Assembly: GCF_003710805.1 (NCBI RefSeq)
Contig: NZ_RHHB01000030.1
Coordinates: 1 to 39,428, forward strand
Length of the DNA stretch: 39,428 nt
Source: Agromyces tardus
Lineage (GTDB): Bacteria > Actinomycetota > Actinomycetes > Actinomycetales > Microbacteriaceae
Reading direction: 5' to 3'
The notes under the pieces are model-generated. The model ran no database searches. It was not told the DNA's origin and saw only the letters and a list, made by a program, of their open reading frames with translations. Shown here piece by piece: positions 1 through 7,590 of this stretch. Position 1 is the first letter of the stretch, and each line of letters opens with the position of its first letter. A program made the translations under genes and the position numbers.

Positions 1-299
1 TCGGCCGGCGTCGCCGCCGGAGCGGGGGCCGCGGACGCGGCCGGAGCCGGTGCCTTGGGGGCCGGGCGGGGGCCGGGCTTCACGCCCGGCTTGGCACCGG
101 CGGCAGCCGGTGCGGGGGTCGCCGACGCGGCCGCTCCTGCGGCCTCGAGCGCCGCCTTCAGGCGGCGCGCGACGGGGGGTTCGATCGAGGACGACGGGCC
201 CTTGACGTATTCGCCCATCTCCTTGAGCTTCTCAAGGGCGACCTTGCTGTCGACCCCGAGCTCGCTCGCGATCTCGTGTACGCGTGGTTTGGCAGCCAC
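1..299 (-). CDS. infB: Translation initiation factor IF-2, N-terminal part (runs off the left edge)
   Basis: IF-2 is the GTPase that places initiator tRNA on the 30S subunit and promotes subunit joining. Only the first 99 or so codons are inside the window. Residues 1-48 form the small helical IF2_N domain ([13 protein letters not shown], then [20 protein letters not shown]). After that comes the Ala/Pro/Gly-rich low-complexity linker typical of actinobacterial IF-2. The start is GTG at 299, chosen because an AGGAG ribosome-binding site sits about 5 bases upstream and the protein begins VAAKPRVHE as in relatives. The G domain and C-terminal domains lie outside. It follows ylxR and nusA in the classical nusA-ylxR-infB order, which supports the call. 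Confidence 0.93.
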   Translation of the reverse strand, partial: MAAKPRVHEIASELGVDSKVALEKLKEMGEYVKGPSSSIEPPVARRLKAALEAAGAAASATPAPAAAGAKPGVKPGPRPAPKAPAPAASAAPAPAATPA

Positions 300-306
300 T
301 TCTCTC

Positions 307-327
307 CTGTTCCGGGTCCGCCCCGGA
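307..327 (-). promoter_or_regulatory. Perfect hairpin in the ylxR-infB intergenic leader
   Basis: Two perfect 8-base arms (GTTCCGGG at 307-314 and CCCGGAAC at 320-327) enclose a 5-base loop. On the infB mRNA the stem ends directly beside the AGGAG ribosome-binding site. It could modulate infB initiation or be a processing or weak termination site. There is no U-tract after it, so I do not call it a terminator. Confidence 0.4.
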
Positions 328-386
328 ACAAGGGGGGACCATCAATGACGGACGGGTCTCATTTCGAGCCGCTCATGAGTTGTCCA

Positions 387-632
387 TTAGCCGTTCAGCC
401 TGTTCTCTATCTCGGTTGCGTCCAACGGACCGCTGACGCGAAGCGCACGCCCGAAGGCACGTCGCCGCTCAGCGAGTCGGAAGCATTCGAGCGTCGGATG
501 CAGCCACGCGCCTCGCCCGGGAAGCACGGCCGACACATCTGCGACGACACGGGATTCTCGGACGACGATCCTCATGAGCGAGGACCTCGGGGCGCGCGAA
601 CGGCATCCGATGCACGTTCTGACGGATTCCAT
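387..632 (-). CDS. ylxR: YlxR-family RNA-binding protein
   Basis: This is an 81-residue member of the YlxR (DUF448) family, small basic proteins encoded between nusA and infB. In Firmicutes the homologue (RnpM) binds RNase P RNA; the role in actinobacteria is less settled. The family hallmarks are visible: the N-terminal CIGCR motif at residues 7-11, a following Arg/Ser-rich stretch (RSRAPRSSLMRIV), and the GRGAWLHP segment near residue 40 corresponding to the usual GRGAY/W motif. It lies 42 bases downstream of nusA on the same strand and is presumably cotranscribed with it. The ATG start at 632 is preceded by an AGAGG sequence. Confidence 0.93.
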   Translation of the reverse strand: MESVRTCIGCRSRAPRSSLMRIVVRESRVVADVSAVLPGRGAWLHPTLECFRLAERRRAFGRALRVSGPLDATEIENRLNG

Positions 633-674
633 CCTACACCTCTGGGCTGGACGCCCTCCGACAGTGCGCCGGGC

Positions 675-1673
675 TCAGCCGTTGTCGAGGATCGAATCGG
701 GCTGGATGTCGATCTTCGCGCCGGTGAGCTTCGCGGCCAGGCGGGCGTTCTGCCCTTCCTTGCCGATGGCGAGGGAGAGCTGGTAGTCGGGCACGAGCGC
801 GCGCACGGCGCGCGTCGCCTCGTCGATGACGAACGCGCTCGTCACCTTGGCGGGCGAGAGGGCGCTCGCGACGAAGGTCGCGAGGTCCTCGTTCCAGTCG
901 ACGATGTCGATCTTCTCGTTGCCCAGCTCGGCCGTGACGGCACGCACGCGCTGGCCCAGCTCGCCGATGCAGGCGCCCTTGGCGTTGACGCCCGGCTGGT
1001 TCGCGCGCACGGCGATCTTGGTGCGGTGGCCGGCCTCGCGGGCGAGGGACACGATCTCGACGACGCCCGACGCGATCTCGGGGACCTCGAGCGCGAACAG
1101 CTTGCGCACGAGAGCCGGATGCGTGCGCGACACGGTGATCGAGGGACCCTTGGCACCCTTGGCGACGCTCGTCACGTAGACGCGGATGCGCTGCCCGTGC
1201 GGGTACTCCTCGCCGGGCACCTGCTCCTCGGGCGGAAGGATCGCCTCGACCGAGCCGAGGTCGATGTGCACCATGCGCGGGTTGGGACCCTGCTGGATCA
1301 CGCCGGCGACGATGTCGCCCTCGCGTCCGCGGAACTCGCCGAGCACCGCGTCGTCGGCCAGGTCGCGCAGACGCTGGTTGATCACCTGCTTCGCGGCGAA
1401 GGCCGCGATGCGCCCGAAGTCGCTCGGGCTGTCCTCCGCCTCGCCGATGACGTTGCCCTCTTCGTCGAGCTCGGGCACGTAGACCGACACGTGACCGGTC
1501 TTGCGGTCGAGGTGCGCACGGGCGCCCGTGGGGTTCGCGTGGCCGTGTTGGCCGGGGTTGGTGTGCTTGAGGTAGGCCATCAGGATCGCCTGCTCGATGA
1601 TGTGCACCAGTTCGTCGAACGGGATCTCTTTCTCGCGCTCCATCATGCGGAGCACGCTGAGGTCGATATCCAT
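675..1673 (-). CDS. nusA: Transcription termination/antitermination protein NusA
   Basis: NusA binds RNA polymerase and nascent RNA and modulates pausing, intrinsic termination and antitermination. At 332 residues it has the length usual for actinobacteria, which lack the C-terminal acidic repeats of E. coli NusA. The N-terminal polymerase-binding domain is residues 1-105 or so (MDIDLSVLRMMEREKEIPF). An S1 domain begins near residue 110 (GEFRGREGDIVAGVIQQG). Two KH domains follow, the second with the IGKEGQNARLAAKLTG signature near the end. The ATG at 1673 has a good AGGAGG site 7 bases upstream. It heads a nusA-ylxR-infB operon. No rimP gene is found upstream, although that is its usual neighbour. 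Confidence 0.97.
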   Translation of the reverse strand: MDIDLSVLRMMEREKEIPFDELVHIIEQAILMAYLKHTNPGQHGHANPTGARAHLDRKTGHVSVYVPELDEEGNVIGEAEDSPSDFGRIAAFAAKQVINQRLRDLADDAVLGEFRGREGDIVAGVIQQGPNPRMVHIDLGSVEAILPPEEQVPGEEYPHGQRIRVYVTSVAKGAKGPSITVSRTHPALVRKLFALEVPEIASGVVEIVSLAREAGHRTKIAVRANQPGVNAKGACIGELGQRVRAVTAELGNEKIDIVDWNEDLATFVASALSPAKVTSAFVIDEATRAVRALVPDYQLSLAIGKEGQNARLAAKLTGAKIDIQPDSILDNG

Positions 1674-1722
1674 CGCCGGCCTCCTCTATTCAGCTCTCAT
1701 GCCGCTTCCCCTCGGAGCGGAC

Positions 1723-1728
1723 ACTCTA
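1723..1728 (-). promoter_or_regulatory. Candidate -10 element for nusA
   Basis: TAGAGT on the minus strand fits the actinobacterial -10 pattern TANNNT and lies about 50 bases upstream of the nusA start, leaving a short leader with an AGGAGG site. The leader contains a 4-codon minimal reading frame (ATG AGA GCT GAA TAG, 1700-1686), which may be chance. No convincing -35 element is visible. Confidence 0.4.
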
Positions 1729-1769
1729 CGGTACCGGATGCGGCGGCCCCCGCGGCACCGTGTCCGACA

Positions 1770-1831
1770 TTTCATGGGAATGGGTATTGACACCAAATGA
1801 CAATTCGACGTTAATGGTGATTGCCATGAAA
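1770..1831. promoter_or_regulatory. Inverted repeats flanking and inside the promoter of the TetR-type gene
   Basis: An outer perfect 8-base inverted repeat (TTTCATGG at 1770-1777, CCATGAAA at 1824-1831) becomes 11 of 12 matching when extended inward (AAT next to each arm). An inner imperfect inverted repeat (ATTGACA/TGACAAT, about 1786-1804) overlaps the -35 element. The sequence is markedly AT-richer than its surroundings. The position suggests operators for autoregulation by the TetR-family protein encoded immediately downstream; this is inference. Confidence 0.45.
1787..1815 (+). promoter_or_regulatory. Promoter of the TetR/glycosyltransferase operon
   Basis: A perfect TTGACA -35 hexamer (1787-1792) is followed after 17 bases by GTTAAT (1810-1815), which matches 4 of 6 bases of the -10 consensus. 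Transcription would then start near 1822, just before the ATG at 1826, so the message would be leaderless or nearly so. Confidence 0.55.
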
Positions 1832-2434
1832 GCAACGCGCAGCTACACCATGCGGGCGAGGGCCGAACAGGCCGAGCAGACCCGCGACCGGATCCTCGGG
1901 TCGCTCATCGCACTCGCGACCGAGCGTCCCCTCGCGGGCTGCACGCTCCCCGCGATCGCCGACCGCGCCGGCGTCTCGGTGCAGACCATCCTGCGCGTGT
2001 TCGGCTCGCGCGACGGCCTCTTCGACGCGGCCCTCGAGCGCAGCCGCGCCGAGGTGCTCGCCGAGCGGCCCGCCGACCCGCACGACCGACGCGCGACGAT
2101 CACGGCGCTCGTCGACCACTACGAGGCGCGCGGCGACGGCGTGCTCCTCCTGCTCGGACAGGAGTCGTGGGACCCGTTCGCGGCGCTCGCCACGTCGGGC
2201 GGCAAGCGGATGCACCGCGACTGGGTCGAGGCGGCGTTCGCCGACGTGCTCGACCGCGTCCCGCGCGAGTCGCGCACCGAGGCCGTCGACCTGCTCGTGG
2301 TCGCGACCGACCTCTCCGCCTGGAAGATCTGGCGCCGCGACCTCGGCCGCAGCCGCGACGAGACGATCGAGCGGATGCTGCGGCTCGCGGCATCCGTCAC
2401 CGAGCACCTCACCGAGCCGTCCACCGCCCGCTGA
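1826..2434 (+). CDS. TetR/AcrR-family transcriptional regulator
   Basis: This is a predicted ligand-responsive repressor of 202 residues. The N-terminal helix-turn-helix domain occupies about residues 10-60 (TRDRILGSLIALATERPL, then ADRAGVSVQTILRVFGSRDGLFDAAL). The remainder is a helical ligand-binding domain (ALVDHYEARGDGVLLLLGQE) with no recognisable ligand class. The ATG at 1826 is preferred over upstream in-frame starts because a TTGACA-containing promoter overlaps those earlier codons. It lies 18 bases ahead of a glycosyltransferase gene, so the two are very probably cotranscribed and the regulator may control the pair through the inverted repeats in front of it. The inducer is unknown. 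Confidence 0.85.
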   Translation: MKATRSYTMRARAEQAEQTRDRILGSLIALATERPLAGCTLPAIADRAGVSVQTILRVFGSRDGLFDAALERSRAEVLAERPADPHDRRATITALVDHYEARGDGVLLLLGQESWDPFAALATSGGKRMHRDWVEAAFADVLDRVPRESRTEAVDLLVVATDLSAWKIWRRDLGRSRDETIERMLRLAASVTEHLTEPSTAR

Positions 2435-2452
2435 CACCGAGGGAGCACCGCC

Positions 2453-3586
2453 ATGTCCACATTCGCCGTCGTCACCGCTGCGGCGGGAGGCAACATGCCG
2501 CCGGCCCTCGCGATCGGCTCCGCACTCGCCCGCCGTGGAAACGAGCTGCACGTGCTCGGACAAGAGCGGCAGCGCGCCGCCGTCGAGTCGGCGGGCCTGG
2601 CGTTCACGCCGCTCGCCTCGCTCGAGTTCTACGACTCCCGCGTCCGACGCTCCGTGCCCGACGCGATCGCCCAGGCCGCGCGGCTCGCCGCCGACCGCGA
2701 GCTCGAGCGCGAGGTCGCCGATCACGTTCGCGTGCTCGGTGCCGACGCGGCCCTCGTCGACTGCCTCCTGGCGTCGTCGCTGCGCGGCGCACGGCGGGCC
2801 GGCGTTCCCGCCGCCGTGCTCTTCCACACGTTCCTCGAGTTCTGGGAGCGGTCGTACCGGCGGGGCCCGGTCGGCATCCTCGCCCGGATGCGCGGAGTCG
2901 ATCCGCTCGCCGAATGGAACGCCGCCGAGGGGCGCATCGTCGCGAGCCTCCGCACCCTCGATCCGGCCGGCTCCCGCGAGGGCGAGGGCGAGCGCCCCGC
3001 GGCGTCGTGGGTCGGCGCCATCGAGCACGGCGTCGCCGCAGCGCCCGACGCCGGCCGCCCGCCGCTCGTCATGGTGAGCCTCAGCACCACGTGGTTCCCC
3101 GGACAGACCGAGGCCTACCAGCGGATCGTCACGGCGCTCGGCTCCCTGCCGGTGCGCGGGGTCGTCACCCTCGGCGGTCTCACCCCCGACCGCGAGCTCG
3201 TCGTACCCCCGAACGTCGAGGTCCTCGACTTCGCGAGCCACGACGAGCTCCTCCCCCGCGCCTCGCTCGTGATCGGCCACGGCGGGCACTCGACGACCTT
3301 CCGGGCGCTCGCGCACGGCCTGCCGGTCATCGCGGTGCCGATGCATCCGATGCTCGACCAGCCGATGGTGGCCGACGCGATCGCCGGCGCCGGGGTGGGT
3401 GTGCACCTGCACCGCAGGAGCAGCAGCGACCGCTTCGCCGCCGCCGTCACCGCGCTGCTCGCCGACGACGAGCTCCGCGGCCGCGCAGCGCGATTCGGTG
3501 CGGAGCTCCGGGCGACGGATGCCGCGGCGACGGCCGCAGACGCCCTCGAGCGGGTCGCAGCGCGCCGCCCGCACGCCGCCGCCTGA
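2453..3586 (+). CDS. YjiC/MGT-like GT-B glycosyltransferase
   Basis: This 377-residue protein resembles family GT1 glycosyltransferases (UDP-glucosyltransferases of the YjiC and macrolide-glycosyltransferase type), which move a sugar from a nucleotide donor to a small hydrophobic acceptor. The N-terminal Rossmann half begins FAVVTAAAGGNMPPALAIG. The C-terminal donor-binding half carries the characteristic signature GHGGHSTTFRALAHGLPVI followed by VPMHPMLDQPMVADAI near residues 280-310. It has no signal peptide or membrane segments, so it should be cytosolic. A GAGGGAG ribosome-binding site precedes the ATG. Pairing with a TetR regulator is typical of xenobiotic or antibiotic inactivation modules, but acceptor and sugar cannot be read from sequence. 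Confidence 0.85.
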   Translation: MSTFAVVTAAAGGNMPPALAIGSALARRGNELHVLGQERQRAAVESAGLAFTPLASLEFYDSRVRRSVPDAIAQAARLAADRELEREVADHVRVLGADAALVDCLLASSLRGARRAGVPAAVLFHTFLEFWERSYRRGPVGILARMRGVDPLAEWNAAEGRIVASLRTLDPAGSREGEGERPAASWVGAIEHGVAAAPDAGRPPLVMVSLSTTWFPGQTEAYQRIVTALGSLPVRGVVTLGGLTPDRELVVPPNVEVLDFASHDELLPRASLVIGHGGHSTTFRALAHGLPVIAVPMHPMLDQPMVADAIAGAGVGVHLHRRSSSDRFAAAVTALLADDELRGRAARFGAELRATDAAATAADALERVAARRPHAAA

Positions 3587-3728
3587 GCCGTCGCGGTGAC
3601 GGATGCGGCAGCGGCATCCCACCGTGATCGATGCGCGCCGCGATGGCGACGGCGGCCTGCGGCGCGCGGGCGACGAGCACGCTCCCTCGTGCCCGCGCAA
3701 GGGGGCGCGCGCGGAGCCTCCGCGTGGC

Positions 3729-3734
3729 TACGCT
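3729..3734 (+). promoter_or_regulatory. -10 element of a leaderless promoter for the DUF1206 gene
   Basis: TACGCT is followed by exactly six bases (GAGCGC) and then the ATG at 3741. This TANNNT-N6-start spacing recurs at five other genes in the window and implies a leaderless transcript. No clear -35 hexamer is visible. Confidence 0.6.
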
Positions 3735-3740
3735 GAGCGC

Positions 3741-4550
3741 ATGATCCCGGATTCCCCCAAGGCCGCCGCGAGTGCGGCCCAGAGTTCCCGCGCCTTCCAG
3801 ATCGCCGCGCGAGCGGGCTACGTCGTCCTCGGACTCGTGCACATCATCATCGGTGCGATCGCGATCTCGGTGGCGGTCGGAGCCGGCGGCGGCGAGGCGG
3901 ACCAGGGCGGCGCAATGGAGCAGATCGCACGGGTGCCGTTCGGCGTCGTCGTGCTCTGGCTCATCGTGCTCGGCCTCTTCGCCCTCGGCGTGTGGCAGAT
4001 CGCCGAGGCGTTCCTCGAGCGCGACCCCGACACGAAGAAGAAGTGGGGCCGGCGCATCAAGGAGGTCGGCACCGCGGTCGCCTACTTCGCGATCGGCGGC
4101 ACCGCGCTCGTCTACGCCCTCGGCGGCCAGTCCGACTCGTCGCAGTCGAGCGCCAAGATGACGGCCGACCTCATGGCGGCCCCGGGCGGCATCCTCGTCG
4201 TCGTGCTCATCGGCCTCGTCGTCCTCGGCGTCGGCATCGCGTTCATCGTGCGCGGCATCAAGCGCAGCTTCGAGAAGCACCTGTCGCTGCCCGCCGGCAA
4301 GACCGGCGACGGCATCCGCACGCTCGGCACGGTGGGCTACGTCGCGAAGGGCATCGCGGTGGCCGTCGTGGGCGTGCTGTTCGTGGTGGCGGCGATCACC
4401 CACGACCCCGAGAAGGCCGGCGGCCTCGACGCGGCGCTGAAGAGCCTCGCGGCCCTGCCGTTCGGGCAGGTCGTCCTCTGGCTGGTCGGTGCCGGGCTCA
4501 TCGTCTACGGCGTGTACTGCTTCGCGCGTGCGCGGTACGCCCGGCTCTGA
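3741..4550 (+). CDS. DUF1206-family integral membrane protein
   Basis: This 269-residue protein belongs to the DUF1206 family, whose members are built from three tandem copies of a two-helix membrane unit. The repeats can be seen as recurring starts of the type AARAGYVVLGLVHIIIGA (near residue 22), VGTAVAYFAIGGTALVYA (near 107) and LGTVGYVAKGIAVAVVGV (near 195). Each is followed by a second hydrophobic helix such as VVVLWLIVLGLFALGVWQIA. No catalytic motif is recognisable and the function is unknown. The start at 3741 is chosen from the leaderless -10 spacing and because the upstream in-frame extension is Arg/Gly-rich and unlike protein. A strong terminator follows, so it is probably monocistronic. 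Confidence 0.85.
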   Translation: MIPDSPKAAASAAQSSRAFQIAARAGYVVLGLVHIIIGAIAISVAVGAGGGEADQGGAMEQIARVPFGVVVLWLIVLGLFALGVWQIAEAFLERDPDTKKKWGRRIKEVGTAVAYFAIGGTALVYALGGQSDSSQSSAKMTADLMAAPGGILVVVLIGLVVLGVGIAFIVRGIKRSFEKHLSLPAGKTGDGIRTLGTVGYVAKGIAVAVVGVLFVVAAITHDPEKAGGLDAALKSLAALPFGQVVLWLVGAGLIVYGVYCFARARYARL

Positions 4551-4570
4551 GGCATCCGCCCGAACGCTCG

Positions 4571-4614
4571 AACGCCCCACCCCGCCGATCGCCCGGCGGG
4601 GTGGGGCGTTTCGA
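4571..4614 (+). terminator. Strong intrinsic terminator after the DUF1206 gene
   Basis: Perfect 16-base arms (AACGCCCCACCCCGCC at 4571-4586 and its complement at 4595-4610), plus one further inner G-C pair, close a 6-base loop. They are followed by TTTCGATTTT. It separates this rightward gene from the leftward proS that ends at 4662. Confidence 0.85.
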
Positions 4615-4661
4615 TTTTCGCGGGTCTGCCGGCGCCGGGCTGCGGGCTGCCTGACGCTGCG

Positions 4662-6428
4662 TCAGCGACCGAGCGCCGCGAGCACGCCGTCGATCGCCAC
4701 GGTGGTGCGCTCCCCCGAGGCGCGGTCCCACACCTCGACGACGCCGTCGGCGACGCCGCGGCCCGCGATCACGATCTTCGGCACGCCGATGAGCTCGGCG
4801 TCGGCGAACTTCACGCCCGGCGAGAGTTTCGGGCGGTCGTCGAAGAGCACCTCGAGGCCGGCCGCCTCGAGGTCGGCGACGATGCGCTCGGCCGCGTCGA
4901 ACGCCGCCGCGTCCTTGCCCGTGGCGACGACGTGCACGTCGAACGGCGCGACCGACGGCGGCCAGATGAGGCCCTTCTCGTCGTTGTGCAGCTCCGCGAT
5001 GATCGCGAGGATGCGGGTGACGCCGATGCCGTACGAGCCCATCGTGACGGTGGCCAGCTTGCCGTTCTCGTCGAGCACCTTGAGGCCCAGCGCCTCGGCG
5101 TACTTGCGTCCGAGCTGGAAGACGTGGCCGATCTCCATGCCGCGGGCGAGCTCGACGGGGCCGGAGCCGTCGGGCGCGGGGTCGCCGTCGCGCACGTTCG
5201 CCGCCTCGACGGTGCCGTCGGCGACGAAGTCGCGGCCCGCGACGAGGCCGAACACGTGCTTCTCGTCGAGGTTCGCGCCGGTGATCCACTCGGTGCCGTC
5301 GACGACCCGGGGGTCGACGAGGAAGCGGATGCCGGTGCTCGACTTAGCGCCCAGGACCGGTCCGGAGGGCGACCACGGGCCGATGTAGCCCTTCACCAGG
5401 CCGGGGTGCTTCGCGAAGTCCTCGTCGGTGGCGGCCTCGACCGTTGCGGGTGCGAAGGCGACCTCGACGCGCTTCAGCTCGACCTCCCGGTCGCCGGGCA
5501 GGCCGACGACGACGAGCTCGCGGGTGCCGTCGAGGTGCGTGAGCGCGAGCACGACGTTCTTCAGCGTGTCGGCGGCGGTCCAGGCGCGACCGTCGGGACG
5601 CGGGTACTCGGCGTTCGCGAGGTCGACGAGCGTGGCGATCGTGGGCGTGTTCGGCGAGTCGAGCACCACCGCCGGCGGCAGGCCGTCGAACGGGATGGGC
5701 GCGGGCGCGACGGTCGTGAAGGCTTCGACGTTGGCGGCGTAGCCGCCCGCCGAACGCACGAAGGTGTCCTCGCCCACGGGGGTCGGGTGCAGGAACTCCT
5801 CGCTCTTCGATCCGCCCATGGCGCCGGCATCCGCCTGCACGATCACGTACTCGAGGCCGAGCCGCGCGAAGATGCGCTCGTACGCGTCGCGCTGCGCCTC
5901 GTACGACGCGTCGAGCCCCGCGTCGGTGACGTCGAACGAGTAGGCGTCCTTCATCGTGAACTCGCGGCCGCGCAGGAGGCCGGCGCGGGGCCGCGCCTCG
6001 TCGCGGTACTTGTCCTGGATCTGGTAGATCGTGAGCGGCAGCTCCTTGTACGACGAGTAGAGGTCCTTCACGAGCAGCGTGAAGACCTCCTCGTGCGTCG
6101 GCGCGAGCAGGTAGTCGGCGCCCTTGCGGTCCTGCAGGCGGAAGAGACCGTCGCCGTACTCGGTCCAGCGGTTGGTGACCTCGTAGGGCTCGCGCGGCAG
6201 GAGCGCCGGGAAGTGCACCTCGTGCGCGCCCGCGCGCTCCATCTCCTCGCGGATGATGCGCTCGATCTTCGCCTTGACCCGCAGGCCGAGCGGCAGCCAC
6301 GCGAAGACGCCGGGCGCCTGCCGGCGGATGTATCCGGCGCGCACGAGCAGCCGGTGGCTCTGCACCTCGGCATCGGAGGGGTCTTCACGGAGCGTGCGGA
6401 GGAAGAAGTTCGTCAGGCGTGTGGGCAC
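4662..6428 (-). CDS. proS: Prolyl-tRNA synthetase (bacterial type)
   Basis: ProRS charges tRNA-Pro with proline in the cytosol. The protein is 588 residues, the length of the bacterial form with an editing (INS) domain between catalytic motifs 2 and 3. The class II core is visible as [19 protein letters not shown] near residue 40, [23 protein letters not shown] near residue 145, and the [14 protein letters not shown] motif 3 near residue 455. The C-terminal anticodon-binding domain begins near residue 480 ([14 protein letters not shown]). The GTG at 6428 is chosen because relatives begin with the same [16 protein letters not shown] segment and a perfectly spaced TAGAAT hexamer lies six bases upstream. 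Its first 16 bases overlap the 3' end of the upstream lipoprotein gene. Confidence 0.97.
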   Translation of the reverse strand: MPTRLTNFFLRTLREDPSDAEVQSHRLLVRAGYIRRQAPGVFAWLPLGLRVKAKIERIIREEMERAGAHEVHFPALLPREPYEVTNRWTEYGDGLFRLQDRKGADYLLAPTHEEVFTLLVKDLYSSYKELPLTIYQIQDKYRDEARPRAGLLRGREFTMKDAYSFDVTDAGLDASYEAQRDAYERIFARLGLEYVIVQADAGAMGGSKSEEFLHPTPVGEDTFVRSAGGYAANVEAFTTVAPAPIPFDGLPPAVVLDSPNTPTIATLVDLANAEYPRPDGRAWTAADTLKNVVLALTHLDGTRELVVVGLPGDREVELKRVEVAFAPATVEAATDEDFAKHPGLVKGYIGPWSPSGPVLGAKSSTGIRFLVDPRVVDGTEWITGANLDEKHVFGLVAGRDFVADGTVEAANVRDGDPAPDGSGPVELARGMEIGHVFQLGRKYAEALGLKVLDENGKLATVTMGSYGIGVTRILAIIAELHNDEKGLIWPPSVAPFDVHVVATGKDAAAFDAAERIVADLEAAGLEVLFDDRPKLSPGVKFADAELIGVPKIVIAGRGVADGVVEVWDRASGERTTVAIDGVLAALGR

Positions 6429-7227
6429 CCGACGATTCTAGTTACGCCGCTCACGCGGCCGCGCGCCGCGATCAGTGCTGCGACGGCCGGGGCGAGATCG
6501 TCCGGTTCGACGCCTCGGTTGTACGGGGTGGCGATCACGAGGTTCGCCCCGTCGGTCGCGAGCAGCGCCCAGGATTCCTCGGAGGTCGCGACCGCGACGG
6601 ATTCCACCGCGCCGTCGACCGGAACGACGAGCGAGCCGGGCGTCGCGGCCGCCTCGCGGACGGCCCACCCGCCCCCCGGGATCGTCGTCAATTCCAGCCC
6701 GAACGAGCTGGAACCGCCCCACCATCCGCACGACCGGTACCCCGAGGTCCGGAGAGCTGCGTACACGCCCGGCCCCGCCTCGGCGGGGTGGTGCCCGTCG
6801 GTCGGCTCGAGGTCTGGAGCGGCGCGCTGCCGTCGTCCGCACCCGAGGCAGCAGCCGCGTCCGCCACGGCGGCGTGCGGGATGACGGTGATCCACACCTG
6901 CGGCTGTCCATCGCCGTCATCCCATGCGCACCTGATGCCGCCGAGCTGCTCGACCGCGATCGTCACCCCATCGAGCGGCTCGCCTGCGCGCGCGACCACG
7001 GGCCCCCCGGTCGCGGCCGCCACCTCGGCATCGGTGAGCACGGCGGAGCAGTCGCCGTCGAACACGAGCGCCGGGGGTGCGAGCGGGTCGGGTGCGTTCG
7101 TCGGCTCGGGAGTCTCGGCGACGATGCTCGTGGTGGGATCGACGCCGGCGATCGGGTTCGATGCGCAGCCGGCGAGGACGGCGATGAGGGCGGCGCTCAG
7201 GGCGAGCGCGGGCGAGGATCGGGTCAC
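6413..7227 (-). pseudogene. Lipoprotein gene interrupted by an apparent frameshift
   Basis: Two overlapping reading frames make up one protein of about 271 residues. The first frame begins with a lipoprotein signal peptide (MTRSSPALALSAAL, lipobox LAGC) and continues through a Pro/Thr linker to about SGADDGSAPLQTSSRP. The second frame picks up with DGHHPAEAGPGVYAALRTSG and runs to [11 protein letters not shown], ending in TGA at 6413. The switch lies near 6795-6815 and fits loss of a single base. Either the gene is broken or there is a sequencing error. The function is unknown. I prefer the GTG at 7227 because it gives an ideal 21-residue signal; an ATG at 7269 would give a longer basic N-terminus. 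The 3' end overlaps proS by 16 bases. Confidence 0.7.
6435..6440 (-). promoter_or_regulatory. -10 element of a leaderless promoter for proS
   Basis: TAGAAT, the best -10 match in the window, is followed by exactly six bases (CGTCGG) and the GTG start of proS. It lies inside the last codons of the upstream lipoprotein gene, so proS can be expressed independently of that frameshifted gene. Confidence 0.65.
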
Positions 7228-7296
7228 GCCGCAACGCCAGCGCCAGCGGACGTCCGACCGGCGCGCCATGCCGGCCCCGATGCCGGCGGCCTGGCC

Positions 7297-7494
7297 TCAG
7301 ACGCCCTCGTCGTCGTCTTCCTCGTCCTCCATGGCGAAATGCTCGAGCTCCGCCTCGACCGGGTCCTCGGGGTCTGCCGGGTCTGCCGGGTCCGCGGGGT
7401 CCGCGGGGTCCTCGGTGCCCTCGTGCAACGTGCCCATGCCGTCGGGGTAGCCCGCCTGGTCGGGGTACTCGAACTCGGTGCCGTCGCTGCTCAT
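7297..7494 (-). CDS. Small acidic protein with Asp-Pro-Ala repeats
   Basis: This is a 65-residue, strongly acidic protein. Its middle consists of tandem DPA triplets (EDPADPADPADPADPEDPVE), encoded by near-perfect 9-base repeats at about 7372-7413. Its C-terminus is a run of Glu/Asp (MEDEEDDDEGV). The first part (MSSDGTEFEYPDQAGYPDG) is also acidic and Tyr/Gly-containing. The ATG at 7494 has a good GGAGAGGGG ribosome-binding sequence. A TAGGGT hexamer at 7546-7551 is a plausible -10. No domain or function is recognised, and it is probably intrinsically disordered. The high repeat content means length may vary between strains. Confidence 0.65.
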   Translation of the reverse strand: MSSDGTEFEYPDQAGYPDGMGTLHEGTEDPADPADPADPADPEDPVEAELEHFAMEDEEDDDEGV

Positions 7495-7590
7495 CGCCGT
7501 CCCCTCTCCCGAGCGGATGCCGCGTCGTGGCATCCGGATGCGCTCACCCTACTCGCGGGCCCGATCGTCGACCAGCGGGCACGTCCGCGG

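Noticed and set aside
276..1790. 504-codon rightward frame across ylxR and nusA
   Set aside because: Antisense to two conserved genes, with no recognisable motif.
6790..6820. Programmed ribosomal frameshift in the interrupted lipoprotein gene
   Set aside because: No slippery heptamer or adjacent stem-loop is visible; a simple deletion or sequencing error is more economical.
4932..6884. 650-codon rightward frame opposite proS
   Set aside because: Antisense to a well-conserved synthetase; composition is the mirror of its codons.
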